From positions 1 through 64,000 of the forward strand of contig JAHALQ010000007.1 of the NCBI GenBank assembly GCA_018362935.1: 64,000 nucleotides of DNA. The letters run 5' to 3'. Position 1 is the first letter of the stretch. Each line of letters begins with the position of its first letter. The notes below the pieces were generated by a model, which was given only the letters and a program-made list of their open reading frames with translations, did no database searches and was not told the DNA's origin. The DNA comes from Pseudomonadota bacterium (GTDB lineage: Bacteria; Pseudomonadota; Alphaproteobacteria; RF32; CAG-239). The translations under genes and the position numbers were made by a program. Shown piece by piece: positions 44,728 to 51,092 of the stretch.

Positions 44728-44730
44728 ACT

Positions 44731-44931
44731 ATGCTGTCACAAGATGCCAAAAACTTAACCAATTCAATTCGTGATCTTCAACATAAAGCCGAACAAATGG
44801 CTCACGTTTTGGATTGTATCAAAATCAATCTTCAAAGTCTGGCCGACAGTTTAACTGTCTTAGAGCGCAATACGATTGTCAGTCAGCCTTCAGAAAGGCC
44901 TACTTATGAAGATTATCAAAACATTGCCTGA
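44731..44931 (+). CDS. Small coiled-coil phage protein
   Basis: The 66-residue protein is a predicted helix with heptad-like hydrophobics (LTNSIRDLQHKAEQMAHVLD) and a short polar tail. AAGGAG precedes the ATG by eight bases and the gene is packed three bases after its neighbour, so it is likely real. No family is recognised. Confidence 0.6.
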   Translation: MLSQDAKNLTNSIRDLQHKAEQMAHVLDCIKINLQSLADSLTVLERNTIVSQPSERPTYEDYQNIA

Positions 44932-45012
44932 TTGCTTAAGCAGTCAGACAAAAAACCGATTGCTGGCAAGAGCAATCTTTAATGTAACCCCCAGAAGAAA
45001 AGGAAAATTAAA

Positions 45013-45261
45013 ATGTCAGAAACTGAAGTTGGCGGCATTGCTGCTGATCGTCTGCGTTCTCTTGTTGAGCGCATTGAACGGCTAAATGAGGAGAAAGCTG
45101 CGCTTGAAAGCGATATCCGCGATATTTTTGCAGAGGCCAAATCTGCCGGCTTTGACGTTAAAATTATACGCGAAGTTATTAGGCTGCGCAAAATGAACGC
45201 TGCCGACCGTGATGAGCAGGAAAGTTTGCTCGAAATCTATCGTAAAGCTCTGGATATATAG
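45013..45261 (+). CDS. GapR-family (DUF2312) nucleoid protein, phage copy
   Basis: The 82-residue protein matches GapR along its length: RLRSLVERIERLNEEKAALE, then DIFAEAKSAGFDVK, IIREVIRLRKM and the final DEQESLLEIYRKAL. GapR encircles overtwisted DNA ahead of polymerases and replication forks in alphaproteobacteria. A phage copy might help transposition or replication on supercoiled templates, which is inference. AAAAGGAAAATTAAA lies just before the ATG. Confidence 0.9.
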   Translation: MSETEVGGIAADRLRSLVERIERLNEEKAALESDIRDIFAEAKSAGFDVKIIREVIRLRKMNAADRDEQESLLEIYRKALDI

Positions 45262-45270
45262 GAGAAAGCA

Positions 45271-45909
45271 ATGACAGAAATAAACGAAAACGAATACCTA
45301 ACCGACGCTGAAGGTCGTTTGGTACCGATTAAAATGATTAAAGATATCGACCGGCAACGCGACAATCTGGTGAAAGAATATATAGCTAAGGCAAAAGCTT
45401 TGTCTGCCAGTATTCAGCGTTTCAAAACCGAGAGCTTTAACGATGTGGCTGCGCATATCAGTTTGGCTGCCGAAAAATATAATCTCAAAATAGGCGGGGA
45501 AAAAGGAAATGTGACGCTGATGAGTTATGACGGGCAGTATAAAATAATCCGTTCAGTCGCTGAAAAGCTTGATTTTAACGAAAGTCTGGCCGCCGCTAAG
45601 ATTATGATTGATAATTGTATCAGCAAATGGTCTGCCGGCGTTAATCAGCATCTGAAGGCCCTGGTAACCAGAACTTTCAAAACTGACCGCGAAGGCAAGA
45701 TTTCAACGGTTAAGGTTCTGGATCTGATGACGGTTAAAATTAATGATGACGAGTGGCAAATGGCGATGCAGGCCTTGTCGGACAGTATGTCGGTCAGTTC
45801 TACCAAATCATATATTCGGTTTTACGAACGTCAGGTTGACGGCAGCTATAAGGCCATACCTCTGGACATTGCTGCCGATTTTCAGATTTCGCCGGCTAAC
45901 TCCAAATAA
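45271..45909 (+). CDS. DUF3164-family Mu-like phage protein
   Basis: The 212-residue protein fits DUF3164, a family found in the early region of Mu-like phages: an opening D-A-E-G-R-L-V-P segment, a long helix, MSYDGQYKIIRSVAEKLDFN, then VTRTFKTDREGKIS and SYIRFYERQVDGSYKAIPLD. The function is not known to me; an association with phage DNA replication or recombination is plausible. GGAGAAAGC precedes the ATG, ten bases after gapR. Confidence 0.85.
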   Translation: MTEINENEYLTDAEGRLVPIKMIKDIDRQRDNLVKEYIAKAKALSASIQRFKTESFNDVAAHISLAAEKYNLKIGGEKGNVTLMSYDGQYKIIRSVAEKLDFNESLAAAKIMIDNCISKWSAGVNQHLKALVTRTFKTDREGKISTVKVLDLMTVKINDDEWQMAMQALSDSMSVSSTKSYIRFYERQVDGSYKAIPLDIAADFQISPANSK

Positions 45910-45980
45910 ACAGTAAACACTATAGGCGAAACGGCGGTGTCTTTATCCGCCGTCTGCGGAAGATTAACCACTCCGCACTG

Positions 45981-46454
45981 ATGAGCCAGGTTAAACAAAT
46001 GACAAAAAGAGAAATGACACAAGAACGCAAGATTTTACTGGGGAAGATTCACATAGCCAAGAAAGCTTTAGGTCTTGATGAAGATACCTATCGGTCAATC
46101 ATTTTTGCTGCAGTTGGCAAAAACAGCGGCAAAGACTGCACAGACCGTCAGTTGCTTAAGATTGTTAAAGCCTTTGAAGCTAAAGGTTGGAAGCATCGAA
46201 AAAATCCGAACCAATACCGCAAAGTTCCGACCGGACGGGCAGATTTGGAAAAAATCTATGCGTTATGGGGAAGGTTGCAGGATATGGGCGTTGTAAAGTC
46301 GACAAATCTGGTTGACCTGGATAAATGGGTCAGTCGGATGACCGGAGGTAAACGCAGTTCTGCTCAATTTCTTGAAGAAAGCTGGGCGCAAAAGATAATC
46401 GAGTGTCTGAAACAATGGATCGCCCGCGAGGAAAGGAGAGGGCACAATGAATAA
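45981..46454 (+). CDS. gemA: GemA (Mu gp16)-like regulatory protein
   Basis: The 157-residue protein fits the GemA/DUF1018 family: IHIAKKALGLDEDTYRSII, then DCTDRQLLKIVKAFEAKGWK, KIYALWGRLQDMGVV and a C-terminal W-V-S-R-M-T-G segment. Mu GemA affects host gene expression and DNA topology. ATGs at 45981, 45999 and 46014 are in frame; the second or third may be the real start because no good ribosome site precedes the first. It overlaps the activator gene by eight bases. Confidence 0.85.
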   Translation: MSQVKQMTKREMTQERKILLGKIHIAKKALGLDEDTYRSIIFAAVGKNSGKDCTDRQLLKIVKAFEAKGWKHRKNPNQYRKVPTGRADLEKIYALWGRLQDMGVVKSTNLVDLDKWVSRMTGGKRSSAQFLEESWAQKIIECLKQWIAREERRGHNE

Positions 46455-46875
46455 CTTTACCGGTGTTTTGGCTGACATTGAAAATGTTATCGGCACCGCC
46501 GCCACTCTCCAGCTGGTAAAAGAACGCGGCGGCACCAAAATAAATATTCCTAAAAAACCGACCGAAAAGTGTCAATTGGTTCAGATTATCGGATTGTCGT
46601 TGGCGGAAAAGCTCAGTTTGGAATTTGGATCCGGAGAAGTTTTAATTCCGATGGGGCATTTCAAAGGCATGGGCAGAAAGAAGGTCTTAGCGGCTCAGAT
46701 GCTTGAACAAGGATTAAGCAGCAATAAGATTGCTGCAGAGCTGGATATTCACGAAAGAACTGTCCGGCGGGTGAAAGAAAAAAACTACTTAGGATTACCC
46801 CTCATTGAATATATTGAAGAACAAGAAAGGAAAGAAAAAGAACATGGGAAAAGTTGTTGCCACACTCACGCTTGA
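46447..46875 (+). CDS. Mor/C-type transcription activator
   Basis: The 142-residue protein has the Mor-activator layout: an N-terminal dimer part with L-S-L-E-F-G-S-G-E-V-L-I-P-M-G, and a C-terminal helix-turn-helix (about 85-115, MLEQGLSSNKIAAELDIHER). In Mu, Mor turns on the middle promoter and C turns on the late ones; only one such protein is seen here, so it may do both. It ends in a histidine/cysteine-rich tail (SCCHTHA). GGAAAGGAG precedes the start. Confidence 0.82.
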   Translation: MNNFTGVLADIENVIGTAATLQLVKERGGTKINIPKKPTEKCQLVQIIGLSLAEKLSLEFGSGEVLIPMGHFKGMGRKKVLAAQMLEQGLSSNKIAAELDIHERTVRRVKEKNYLGLPLIEYIEEQERKEKEHGKSCCHTHA

Positions 46876-47047
46876 GTGTTTTACGGATCATAAAGGGAAT
46901 CTCGAGATGCATTATGTATCCGATTATTCCGACCAGATAAAAGAAGAACATAAAAAAGCGTGTCAAACTATTTTTAGAATTGTCAGAGATTCGTTTGAAT
47001 TTGACATTGCTATGGCCGCGCAAACTCAAAATATCACCAGACAGTGA
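46844..47047 (+). CDS. Small hypothetical phage protein
   Basis: The 67-residue frame from an ATG at 46844 overlaps the activator gene by 32 bases, with GAAAGGAAAG about ten bases upstream. It has a mixed alpha/beta composition (VATLTLECFTDHKGNLEMHY) and no recognised domain. The tight packing supports a real gene; the function is unknown. Confidence 0.55.
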   Translation: MGKVVATLTLECFTDHKGNLEMHYVSDYSDQIKEEHKKACQTIFRIVRDSFEFDIAMAAQTQNITRQ

Positions 47048-47054
47048 GGAAATA

Positions 47055-47252
47055 ATGACACCAAATGATAATAATATGCCCCGCGGGCAGGTTCCGGCGA
47101 CGATATTAAAAGACAGTGAGCGCCAACCCTGCGAAATCTGGACCCGTGTTATGGGCTACTTCCGCCCGCTGTCAGAGTTCAATATCGGTAAAAAATCCGA
47201 ATTTTTTAGCCGAAAATATTTTAAGGAAAGTAAAACGCACAAACAAAAATAA
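47055..47252 (+). CDS. Small NrdD C-terminus-like peptide
   Basis: The 65-residue protein contains QPCEIWTRVMGYFRPLSEFN followed by IGKKSEF and SRKYF. This resembles the C-terminal segment of anaerobic ribonucleotide reductase NrdD (E/C-x-x-x-R-V-x-G-Y-x-R-P, N-x-G-K-x-x-E), which carries the glycyl-radical and metal-site region in the full enzyme. Only one cysteine is present and the usual glycine-radical loop is not seen. Such stand-alone peptides are common in phages. GAGGAA precedes the ATG. Confidence 0.65.
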   Translation: MTPNDNNMPRGQVPATILKDSERQPCEIWTRVMGYFRPLSEFNIGKKSEFFSRKYFKESKTHKQK

Positions 47253-47297
47253 TCTTTCGGCAGATTGAAAAATTATTCTGTTTTATTTTGATGTATA

Positions 47298-47732
47298 TTA
47301 TTTACTGACCATCATCACAACAAGATTACCAACAATATTGAACGAAAATGTTTTATCTTCAATTATAGTTTTTTGTTGAGATTTTGTAGCTGCTTCTACA
47401 AAACAATTACCAAAAAATTCGGATGCTTTTTCTGAATCGTCTACCAGTTGAGGGAGGACAATTGTTGCGTTTAGCATTGCTTCTTGCGAAAGAACTTTGT
47501 CTTTATTTGTGTCAATCGCAAACATTACGCCTTTAACGTTGTTGTTTTCTGTTGTTATCAGAACTTTTGCAAGTTCGTTCTTTGTGCCTGTGTAAGTATT
47601 GGTTTCGGGATTAAATTCAAAGGTATAGTTACGGTCTTCCAAAAGTTTTTTAAATTCGTTGACAGCAACATCTTTTGCCCACGCATTGAAACTAAAACAA
47701 ATTGAAGTAAGGAATAAGAGTATTTTTTTCAT
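47298..47732 (-). CDS. Secreted accessory protein on the opposite strand
   Basis: The 144-residue protein has a signal peptide (MKKILLFLTSICFSFNAWA, cleavage before KD) and a mature domain with no family I recognise, including the segment VLITTENNNVKGVMFAID. The gene is more AT-rich than its neighbours and is the only leftward gene in the prophage besides the repressor. GGAGG precedes the start, so it may be expressed in the lysogen on its own. Confidence 0.7.
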   Translation of the reverse strand: MKKILLFLTSICFSFNAWAKDVAVNEFKKLLEDRNYTFEFNPETNTYTGTKNELAKVLITTENNNVKGVMFAIDTNKDKVLSQEAMLNATIVLPQLVDDSEKASEFFGNCFVEAATKSQQKTIIEDKTFSFNIVGNLVVMMVSK

Positions 47733-47841
47733 AAAACAGCCTCCGTTAAAATAAGCAAAGATTAAAATAATAGCAGGGATAAGTAAATAAAAATTATTGA
47801 AATATTAACCTCTGTCGGTTAACCTGAAAGCCTAAAAACAT

Positions 47842-47970
47842 GATTACAGCGGCTTTCGCACCCGTCAGATTTGCGATTTTTTTTGTATCTGCAATGTGGC
47901 GGATGAGAGCTGAAAATATATTGAATATCAGCCAAAGCCTACTGTAATCGGCTTTTAGTGAGTCCGCCAC
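47842..47970 (+). ncRNA. C4-like antisense RNA upstream of the Rha gene
   Basis: Two segments are repeated as complements: GATTACAG (47842) with CTGTAATC (47942), and GTGGCGGA (47896) with TCCGCCAC (47963). The pairs interleave, so they cannot both form in one simple fold. A local hairpin GCTGA/TCAGC (47909-47932) lies between, and ATTTGCG occurs as a direct repeat at 47869 and 47979. This matches the plan of phage C4 antisense RNA, whose boxes pair with sites just before the antirepressor gene in P1 and P7. The stretch 47733-48011 holds no other gene. Confidence 0.5.
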
Positions 47971-48011
47971 CTCTCAAATTTGCGTGGCAATTTCTAAGAA
48001 AGATTACAGAT

Positions 48012-48662
48012 ATGAAAAATTTAGTTCAAATATCAAATAATAACCAGTTAACCACCACCAGTTTAAAGATTGCTGAAATATTTGGTCGGCAACATAAGCA
48101 TATTTTAGAAAATATACAACATTTTGAAATTCCAGCAGATTTTATTCAGCCGAATTTTCGGCCGATTAAATATGTTGATAAAAAGGGGCGTGAACAAAAG
48201 ATGTATGAAATCACCCGTGACGGTTTCACGCTGCTGGCGATGGGCTTCACCGGCAAAAAAGCGATGCAGTTCAAAATCGACTTTATCAAGGCTTTTAACG
48301 CGATGGAGGCGGAGCTTTTAAACCGCGCCGCTCTTAAAAAGCCCACTTTTGCCGAAACATTGCTCGGGAGTCGTGAGCTTAAAAAGGAAAATCAGGCGCA
48401 AAAAGCGCTCATTGCCGATATGTCGGCAGAACTCTTAAAATCCCGCCCGCTTTGGTGTCGGGTGTTAAAATATAAACGGCTGGGGCTCTCGACTGCCGAG
48501 GTGGGCAAATTGGTAGGACGTTCTCGTGCTTCGGTCAAGCTCTATTGCGCCGCTTTGCGTAAATATGGCCTTCTTAATCCGTTGCCGCAACCGGCCGAAC
48601 AATTGGTGCTAAATTTTAGTGCGGCGGAAACCATCCCCGGCGTTGTTTTTGCGGGAGAATAG
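48012..48662 (+). CDS. Rha-family phage regulatory protein
   Basis: The 216-residue protein begins with the Rha domain: TTSLKIAEIFGRQHKHILEN, then a YEITRDGFTLLAMGFTGKKA segment that is also shared with phage antirepressors. The C-terminal half has a second helix-turn-helix-like part (LSTAEVGKLVGRSRASVKLY). The start at 48012 leaves 42 bases after the C4-like element. Rha proteins interfere with phage growth in some hosts; control by the upstream RNA is inferred. Confidence 0.85.
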   Translation: MKNLVQISNNNQLTTTSLKIAEIFGRQHKHILENIQHFEIPADFIQPNFRPIKYVDKKGREQKMYEITRDGFTLLAMGFTGKKAMQFKIDFIKAFNAMEAELLNRAALKKPTFAETLLGSRELKKENQAQKALIADMSAELLKSRPLWCRVLKYKRLGLSTAEVGKLVGRSRASVKLYCAALRKYGLLNPLPQPAEQLVLNFSAAETIPGVVFAGE

Positions 48663-48664
48663 TC

Positions 48665-48853
48665 ATGCAGATACTTTTGAATGCTGATCGCCGCGAAGCT
48701 GTTGATGAGCTTAAACAATTGTTATTAGTTGTTGCCCGCGCGTTGGATACTCAGAACAACACCAGCAGTTTGGAATTGACCAACGCCGAGGCGGTGGCCT
48801 TGTGCTGTTTCGTAGATGATATTGCCAAAGCGCTGCCGCAATTATGCAAATAA
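48665..48853 (+). CDS. Small hypothetical phage protein
   Basis: The 62-residue helical protein has acidic and leucine-rich segments (VDELKQLLLVVARALD) and two late cysteines. It starts two bases after the rha stop and overlaps the next tiny frame. No family is recognised. Confidence 0.5.
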   Translation: MQILLNADRREAVDELKQLLLVVARALDTQNNTSSLELTNAEAVALCCFVDDIAKALPQLCK

Positions 48854-48945
48854 TTGAAAGCCTGTTTACAGCTTTATCAATAGAACTGGCGCTGGCGGTT
48901 CTGTTTTTCGGTTGGTTTAACATCAACATCTTGGATCTGTTTTAA
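48844..48945 (+). CDS. Tiny single-pass membrane peptide
   Basis: A 33-residue frame from an ATG at 48844, overlapping the previous stop by ten bases, encodes MQIIESLFTALSIELALAVL followed by F-F-G-W-F-N, a single membrane helix. It ends five bases before a terminator. Small hydrophobic peptides at this spot could be lysis-related; the call rests on composition and position only. Confidence 0.4.
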   Translation: MQIIESLFTALSIELALAVLFFGWFNINILDLF

Positions 48946-48949
48946 TTTG

Positions 48950-48975
48950 AACCGGGGCATTGTCCCCGGTTTTTT
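48950..48975 (+). terminator. Terminator closing the middle region
   Basis: AACCGGGG, loop CATTGT, CCCCGGTT followed by a T run; it separates the Rha block from the late operon. Confidence 0.88.
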
Positions 48976-48995
48976 CTGCATGGTCTCCTTCTTGG

Positions 48996-49025
48996 GTATG
49001 TATTTAATTATCATTAAATACATAC
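48996..49025. promoter_or_regulatory. Large palindrome upstream of the late operon, candidate activator site
   Basis: GTATGTATTTAAT and ATTAAATACATAC are perfect 13-base arms around TATC, about 100 bases before the first late gene and just past a terminator. Position and symmetry fit a binding site for the Mor/C-type activator. An unrelated mRNA hairpin is possible. Confidence 0.5.
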
Positions 49026-49030
49026 TAAAG

Positions 49031-49051
49031 GCAACGCGGACTCTTGTCCGC
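49031..49051. repeat. Hairpin repeat element, copy 1
   Basis: GCAACGCGGACTCTTGTCCGC contains the stem GCGGAC/GTCCGC. Nearly the same sequence occurs at 56229-56249, and the 42936 hairpin shares the GTCCGC core. Confidence 0.6.
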
Positions 49052-49122
49052 TGTCACTTTGTCGTTGGGTTGGTTAATATCATCTTCATACCGAGGATGA
49101 AGAGAACAAAGGTAAAGATGAT

Positions 49123-49521
49123 ATGATTAAGACCGCTCAAGGCAAAATTTTATTTTCCGACAAAGAACTGGCCTGCCGCCATTGCGGCCAACTGATTCTT
49201 GCTCCAGGTTTTGCGGAAAAACTGCAGGAATTGCGCCTTGAGTTCAATCTGCCGATGACGTTGAGTTCCTGCTGCCGCTGCAGCGAACACAATCGGCGGG
49301 AGGGCGGCAATGCCGGCTCTTTCCATTTGACTGATAATGCAAAGTGGAAAGTCCCCGGAACCTGCGCCATCGATGTTGTACGCCGGGGTGCCGAATATGA
49401 CCGAAAATTACTGGCAACAGCCCTCAAGCTTGGCTGGAGCGTCGGCATTGCCAAAACCTTTATTCATCTTGACCGCCGTTCAGATTACACCAGCCTCAAA
49501 GCAGCCTTATTTACGTATTAA
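49123..49521 (+). CDS. M15-type peptidase, phage endolysin
   Basis: The 132-residue protein fits the small peptidase M15 (D-Ala-D-Ala carboxypeptidase-like) group used as endolysins: zinc ligands are likely the H in GSFHLTD, the D in TCAIDVVRR and the H in FIHLDRR, following the H-x(6-20)-D...H-x-D pattern. Five cysteines lie in the N-terminal third (CRHCG, SSCCRC). No signal peptide is seen, so release would depend on a holin. It opens the late operon. Confidence 0.85.
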   Translation: MIKTAQGKILFSDKELACRHCGQLILAPGFAEKLQELRLEFNLPMTLSSCCRCSEHNRREGGNAGSFHLTDNAKWKVPGTCAIDVVRRGAEYDRKLLATALKLGWSVGIAKTFIHLDRRSDYTSLKAALFTY

Positions 49522-49540
49522 CCCAACCAAGGAGGATGTT

Positions 49541-49750
49541 ATGCCTGAAAATAAAACAGAAAATTCATTAACAAACTGGAAGTCGAAGACCGTCATCGGT
49601 TCCGTGGTGGCGGTGGTCTGCGGCGTTTTGAGCTTCTGCGGAATTGACATTGCCGCCGATACCCAGTCGGTTATTACCGACAATCTGGCCTCAATCGGCG
49701 CTGCCATCGGCAGTTTGTTCGGAATCTATACCGCGCTTAAAGGAAAATAG
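49541..49750 (+). CDS. Holin-like small membrane protein
   Basis: The 69-residue protein has a charged N-terminus, a membrane helix VIGSVVAVVCGVLSFCGI and a second hydrophobic segment SIGAAIGSLFGIYTAL, ending in a basic tail. Size, two helices and position right after the endolysin suggest a holin, but small phage membrane proteins of this type are diverse. AGGAGG lies five bases before the ATG. Confidence 0.65.
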   Translation: MPENKTENSLTNWKSKTVIGSVVAVVCGVLSFCGIDIAADTQSVITDNLASIGAAIGSLFGIYTALKGK

Positions 49751-49751
49751 T

Positions 49752-49961
49752 GTGGTTGATGTCGTGGACATTGCCCAGGAGGATCTCGCCGGTTTTTCCG
49801 ATTGGCTTGTCAAAAGCCGTCGGCAGCGGCAAAAACTCCGGCAAAGCCGTTGTCGGTGTGAAAAATGCGGCGAGATTATTCCGGCGGCGCGTCGGCGTGC
49901 CGTGCCGGGCGTAAAGTTATGTGTTGACTGCCAGGAGGAGGTTGAACGTGGCAATCGTTGA
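49752..49961 (+). CDS. DksA/TraR-type zinc-finger protein
   Basis: The 69-residue protein has the C4 finger C-R-C-E-K-C-G-E-I-I-P ... V-P-G-V-K-L-C-V-D-C, as in TraR and the DksA C-terminus, which bind RNA polymerase near its secondary channel. The start is a GTG at 49752 with AAAGGA about eight bases upstream, directly after the holin-like stop. The helical tip is short, so it resembles TraR more than DksA. Confidence 0.8.
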   Translation: MVDVVDIAQEDLAGFSDWLVKSRRQRQKLRQSRCRCEKCGEIIPAARRRAVPGVKLCVDCQEEVERGNR

Positions 49962-50256
49962 TTTTGTGCAAAATAATTCAAACTTCTTGATTTGGATTTT
50001 GGGCGGTTTTTCCGGTTGGATTTGGTGGAGCTTGAAGAAACGTTTTGCAACCAAGGAGGATTTAAAAGCCGTTTCGACACGGGTAGACAAGGTTGAACAG
50101 AAGGTTGCCGATATGCCGGGGTTGAAAGATTTTCACAAAATGCAAATCACCATCGAGCACATGGCCGGAGTTCAGAATGAACAAAAGGCAATTCTTCAGC
50201 GGGTTGAAAAAATATTAGACCGCCAGCAGGATTATTTAATGAGCAAGGAAAAATAA
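49948..50256 (+). CDS. DUF2730 phage protein (Mu gp25-like)
   Basis: The 102-residue protein begins with a membrane helix (FLIWILGGFSGWIWWSL) and continues as a coiled coil (STRVDKVEQKVADMPGLKD). This is the DUF2730 pattern found at this place in Mu-like phages. The start is a GTG at 49948, with GGAGGAG seven bases upstream, overlapping the previous gene by 14 bases. Function unknown; possibly spanin-like or structural. Confidence 0.75.
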   Translation: MAIVDFVQNNSNFLIWILGGFSGWIWWSLKKRFATKEDLKAVSTRVDKVEQKVADMPGLKDFHKMQITIEHMAGVQNEQKAILQRVEKILDRQQDYLMSKEK

Positions 50257-50258
50257 CA

Positions 50259-50558
50259 ATGGCTTATCAGGATTTTATCACCGAAGACCGCCGCTTGGCC
50301 GAGCTTCGATTTTTGGCAGAAGACAATGATTACAGCCTTAATGACAGCGTGATGCAAACCGCACTCGGGTTGATTGGCCACAACATCAGCCGCGATGTTA
50401 TTCTGGCGGATTTTTCTTTTCTGGCGGATTTAGGGCTGATCAGAATTGAAAAGGTCTTGAACGGTCAAGTTACGGTGGCACATCTGACCGGACGCGGCGA
50501 GGATGTGGCGAAAGGCCGGACAACCGTTCCCGGCATCAAGAAACCCAGACCGGAGTAA
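50259..50558 (+). CDS. Mu gp26-like phage protein (VpaChn25_0724 type)
   Basis: The 99-residue protein has a winged-helix look: RLAELRFLAEDNDYSLNDSV, a middle helix pair, and a wing ending V-A-H-L-T-G-R-G-E-D-V-A-K-G. This matches the small conserved protein between DUF2730 and DUF3486 genes in Mu-like phages. Role unknown. Confidence 0.75.
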   Translation: MAYQDFITEDRRLAELRFLAEDNDYSLNDSVMQTALGLIGHNISRDVILADFSFLADLGLIRIEKVLNGQVTVAHLTGRGEDVAKGRTTVPGIKKPRPE

Positions 50559-50562
50559 ACCA

Positions 50563-51090
50563 ATGGCCAGAAACTCAAGCATTGACCGGCTGCCTTCCGA
50601 AATTCGCGAAAAGATAGGGCAGTTGCGGCGTGACGGCAAAACCATAGACGAGATTTTAAACAAACTCAAAGAGCTGGATGTTGACATATCACGTTCGGCG
50701 TTGGGCCGTCATTGCAAGCAGCTTGAAGAAGTTTCAAAATCAATCCGACAATCGCGGATTGTGGCCGAGGCGTTGGCGAAAAACTTCGGCGATGAGGGCG
50801 AAAACAAGGTCAGCCAGGTCAATATTGAATTGATGCACTCACTTATTTTAAAAATGATGGTTAATAACGACGGCGAAACTATAACAATGGACAGTAAAGA
50901 CGCCTTTTTTATGGCCTCCAGTTTGCAAAAACTTGTCCAAGCCTCCAAACAGAACGTCGAAAACGTCATCCAGCTGCGCCGTGAGTTTGCCGAGAAAGCG
51001 GCACAAATTGTCGACAAAGCCGGCAAGAAAAAAGGCATATCGGCGGAAAACCTTGATTTTATCAAACGCGAAATTTTCGGGATCGTCTAA
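50563..51090 (+). CDS. DUF3486 protein (Mu gp27-like), probable small terminase
   Basis: The 175-residue protein begins SSIDRLPSEIREKIGQLRRD and has a helix-turn-helix (KTIDEILNKLKELDVDISRS), as in the DUF3486 family. Its place directly before the large terminase suggests the DNA-recognising small subunit for head-full packaging. The ATG at 50563 is five bases after the previous gene's end. Confidence 0.82.
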   Translation: MARNSSIDRLPSEIREKIGQLRRDGKTIDEILNKLKELDVDISRSALGRHCKQLEEVSKSIRQSRIVAEALAKNFGDEGENKVSQVNIELMHSLILKMMVNNDGETITMDSKDAFFMASSLQKLVQASKQNVENVIQLRREFAEKAAQIVDKAGKKKGISAENLDFIKREIFGIV

Positions 51091-51092
51091 AA

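Noticed and set aside
44906..45085. Membrane-like frame between the coiled-coil gene and gapR
   Set aside because: It overlaps gapR by about 70 bases in another frame and its hydrophobic part is the gapR shadow.
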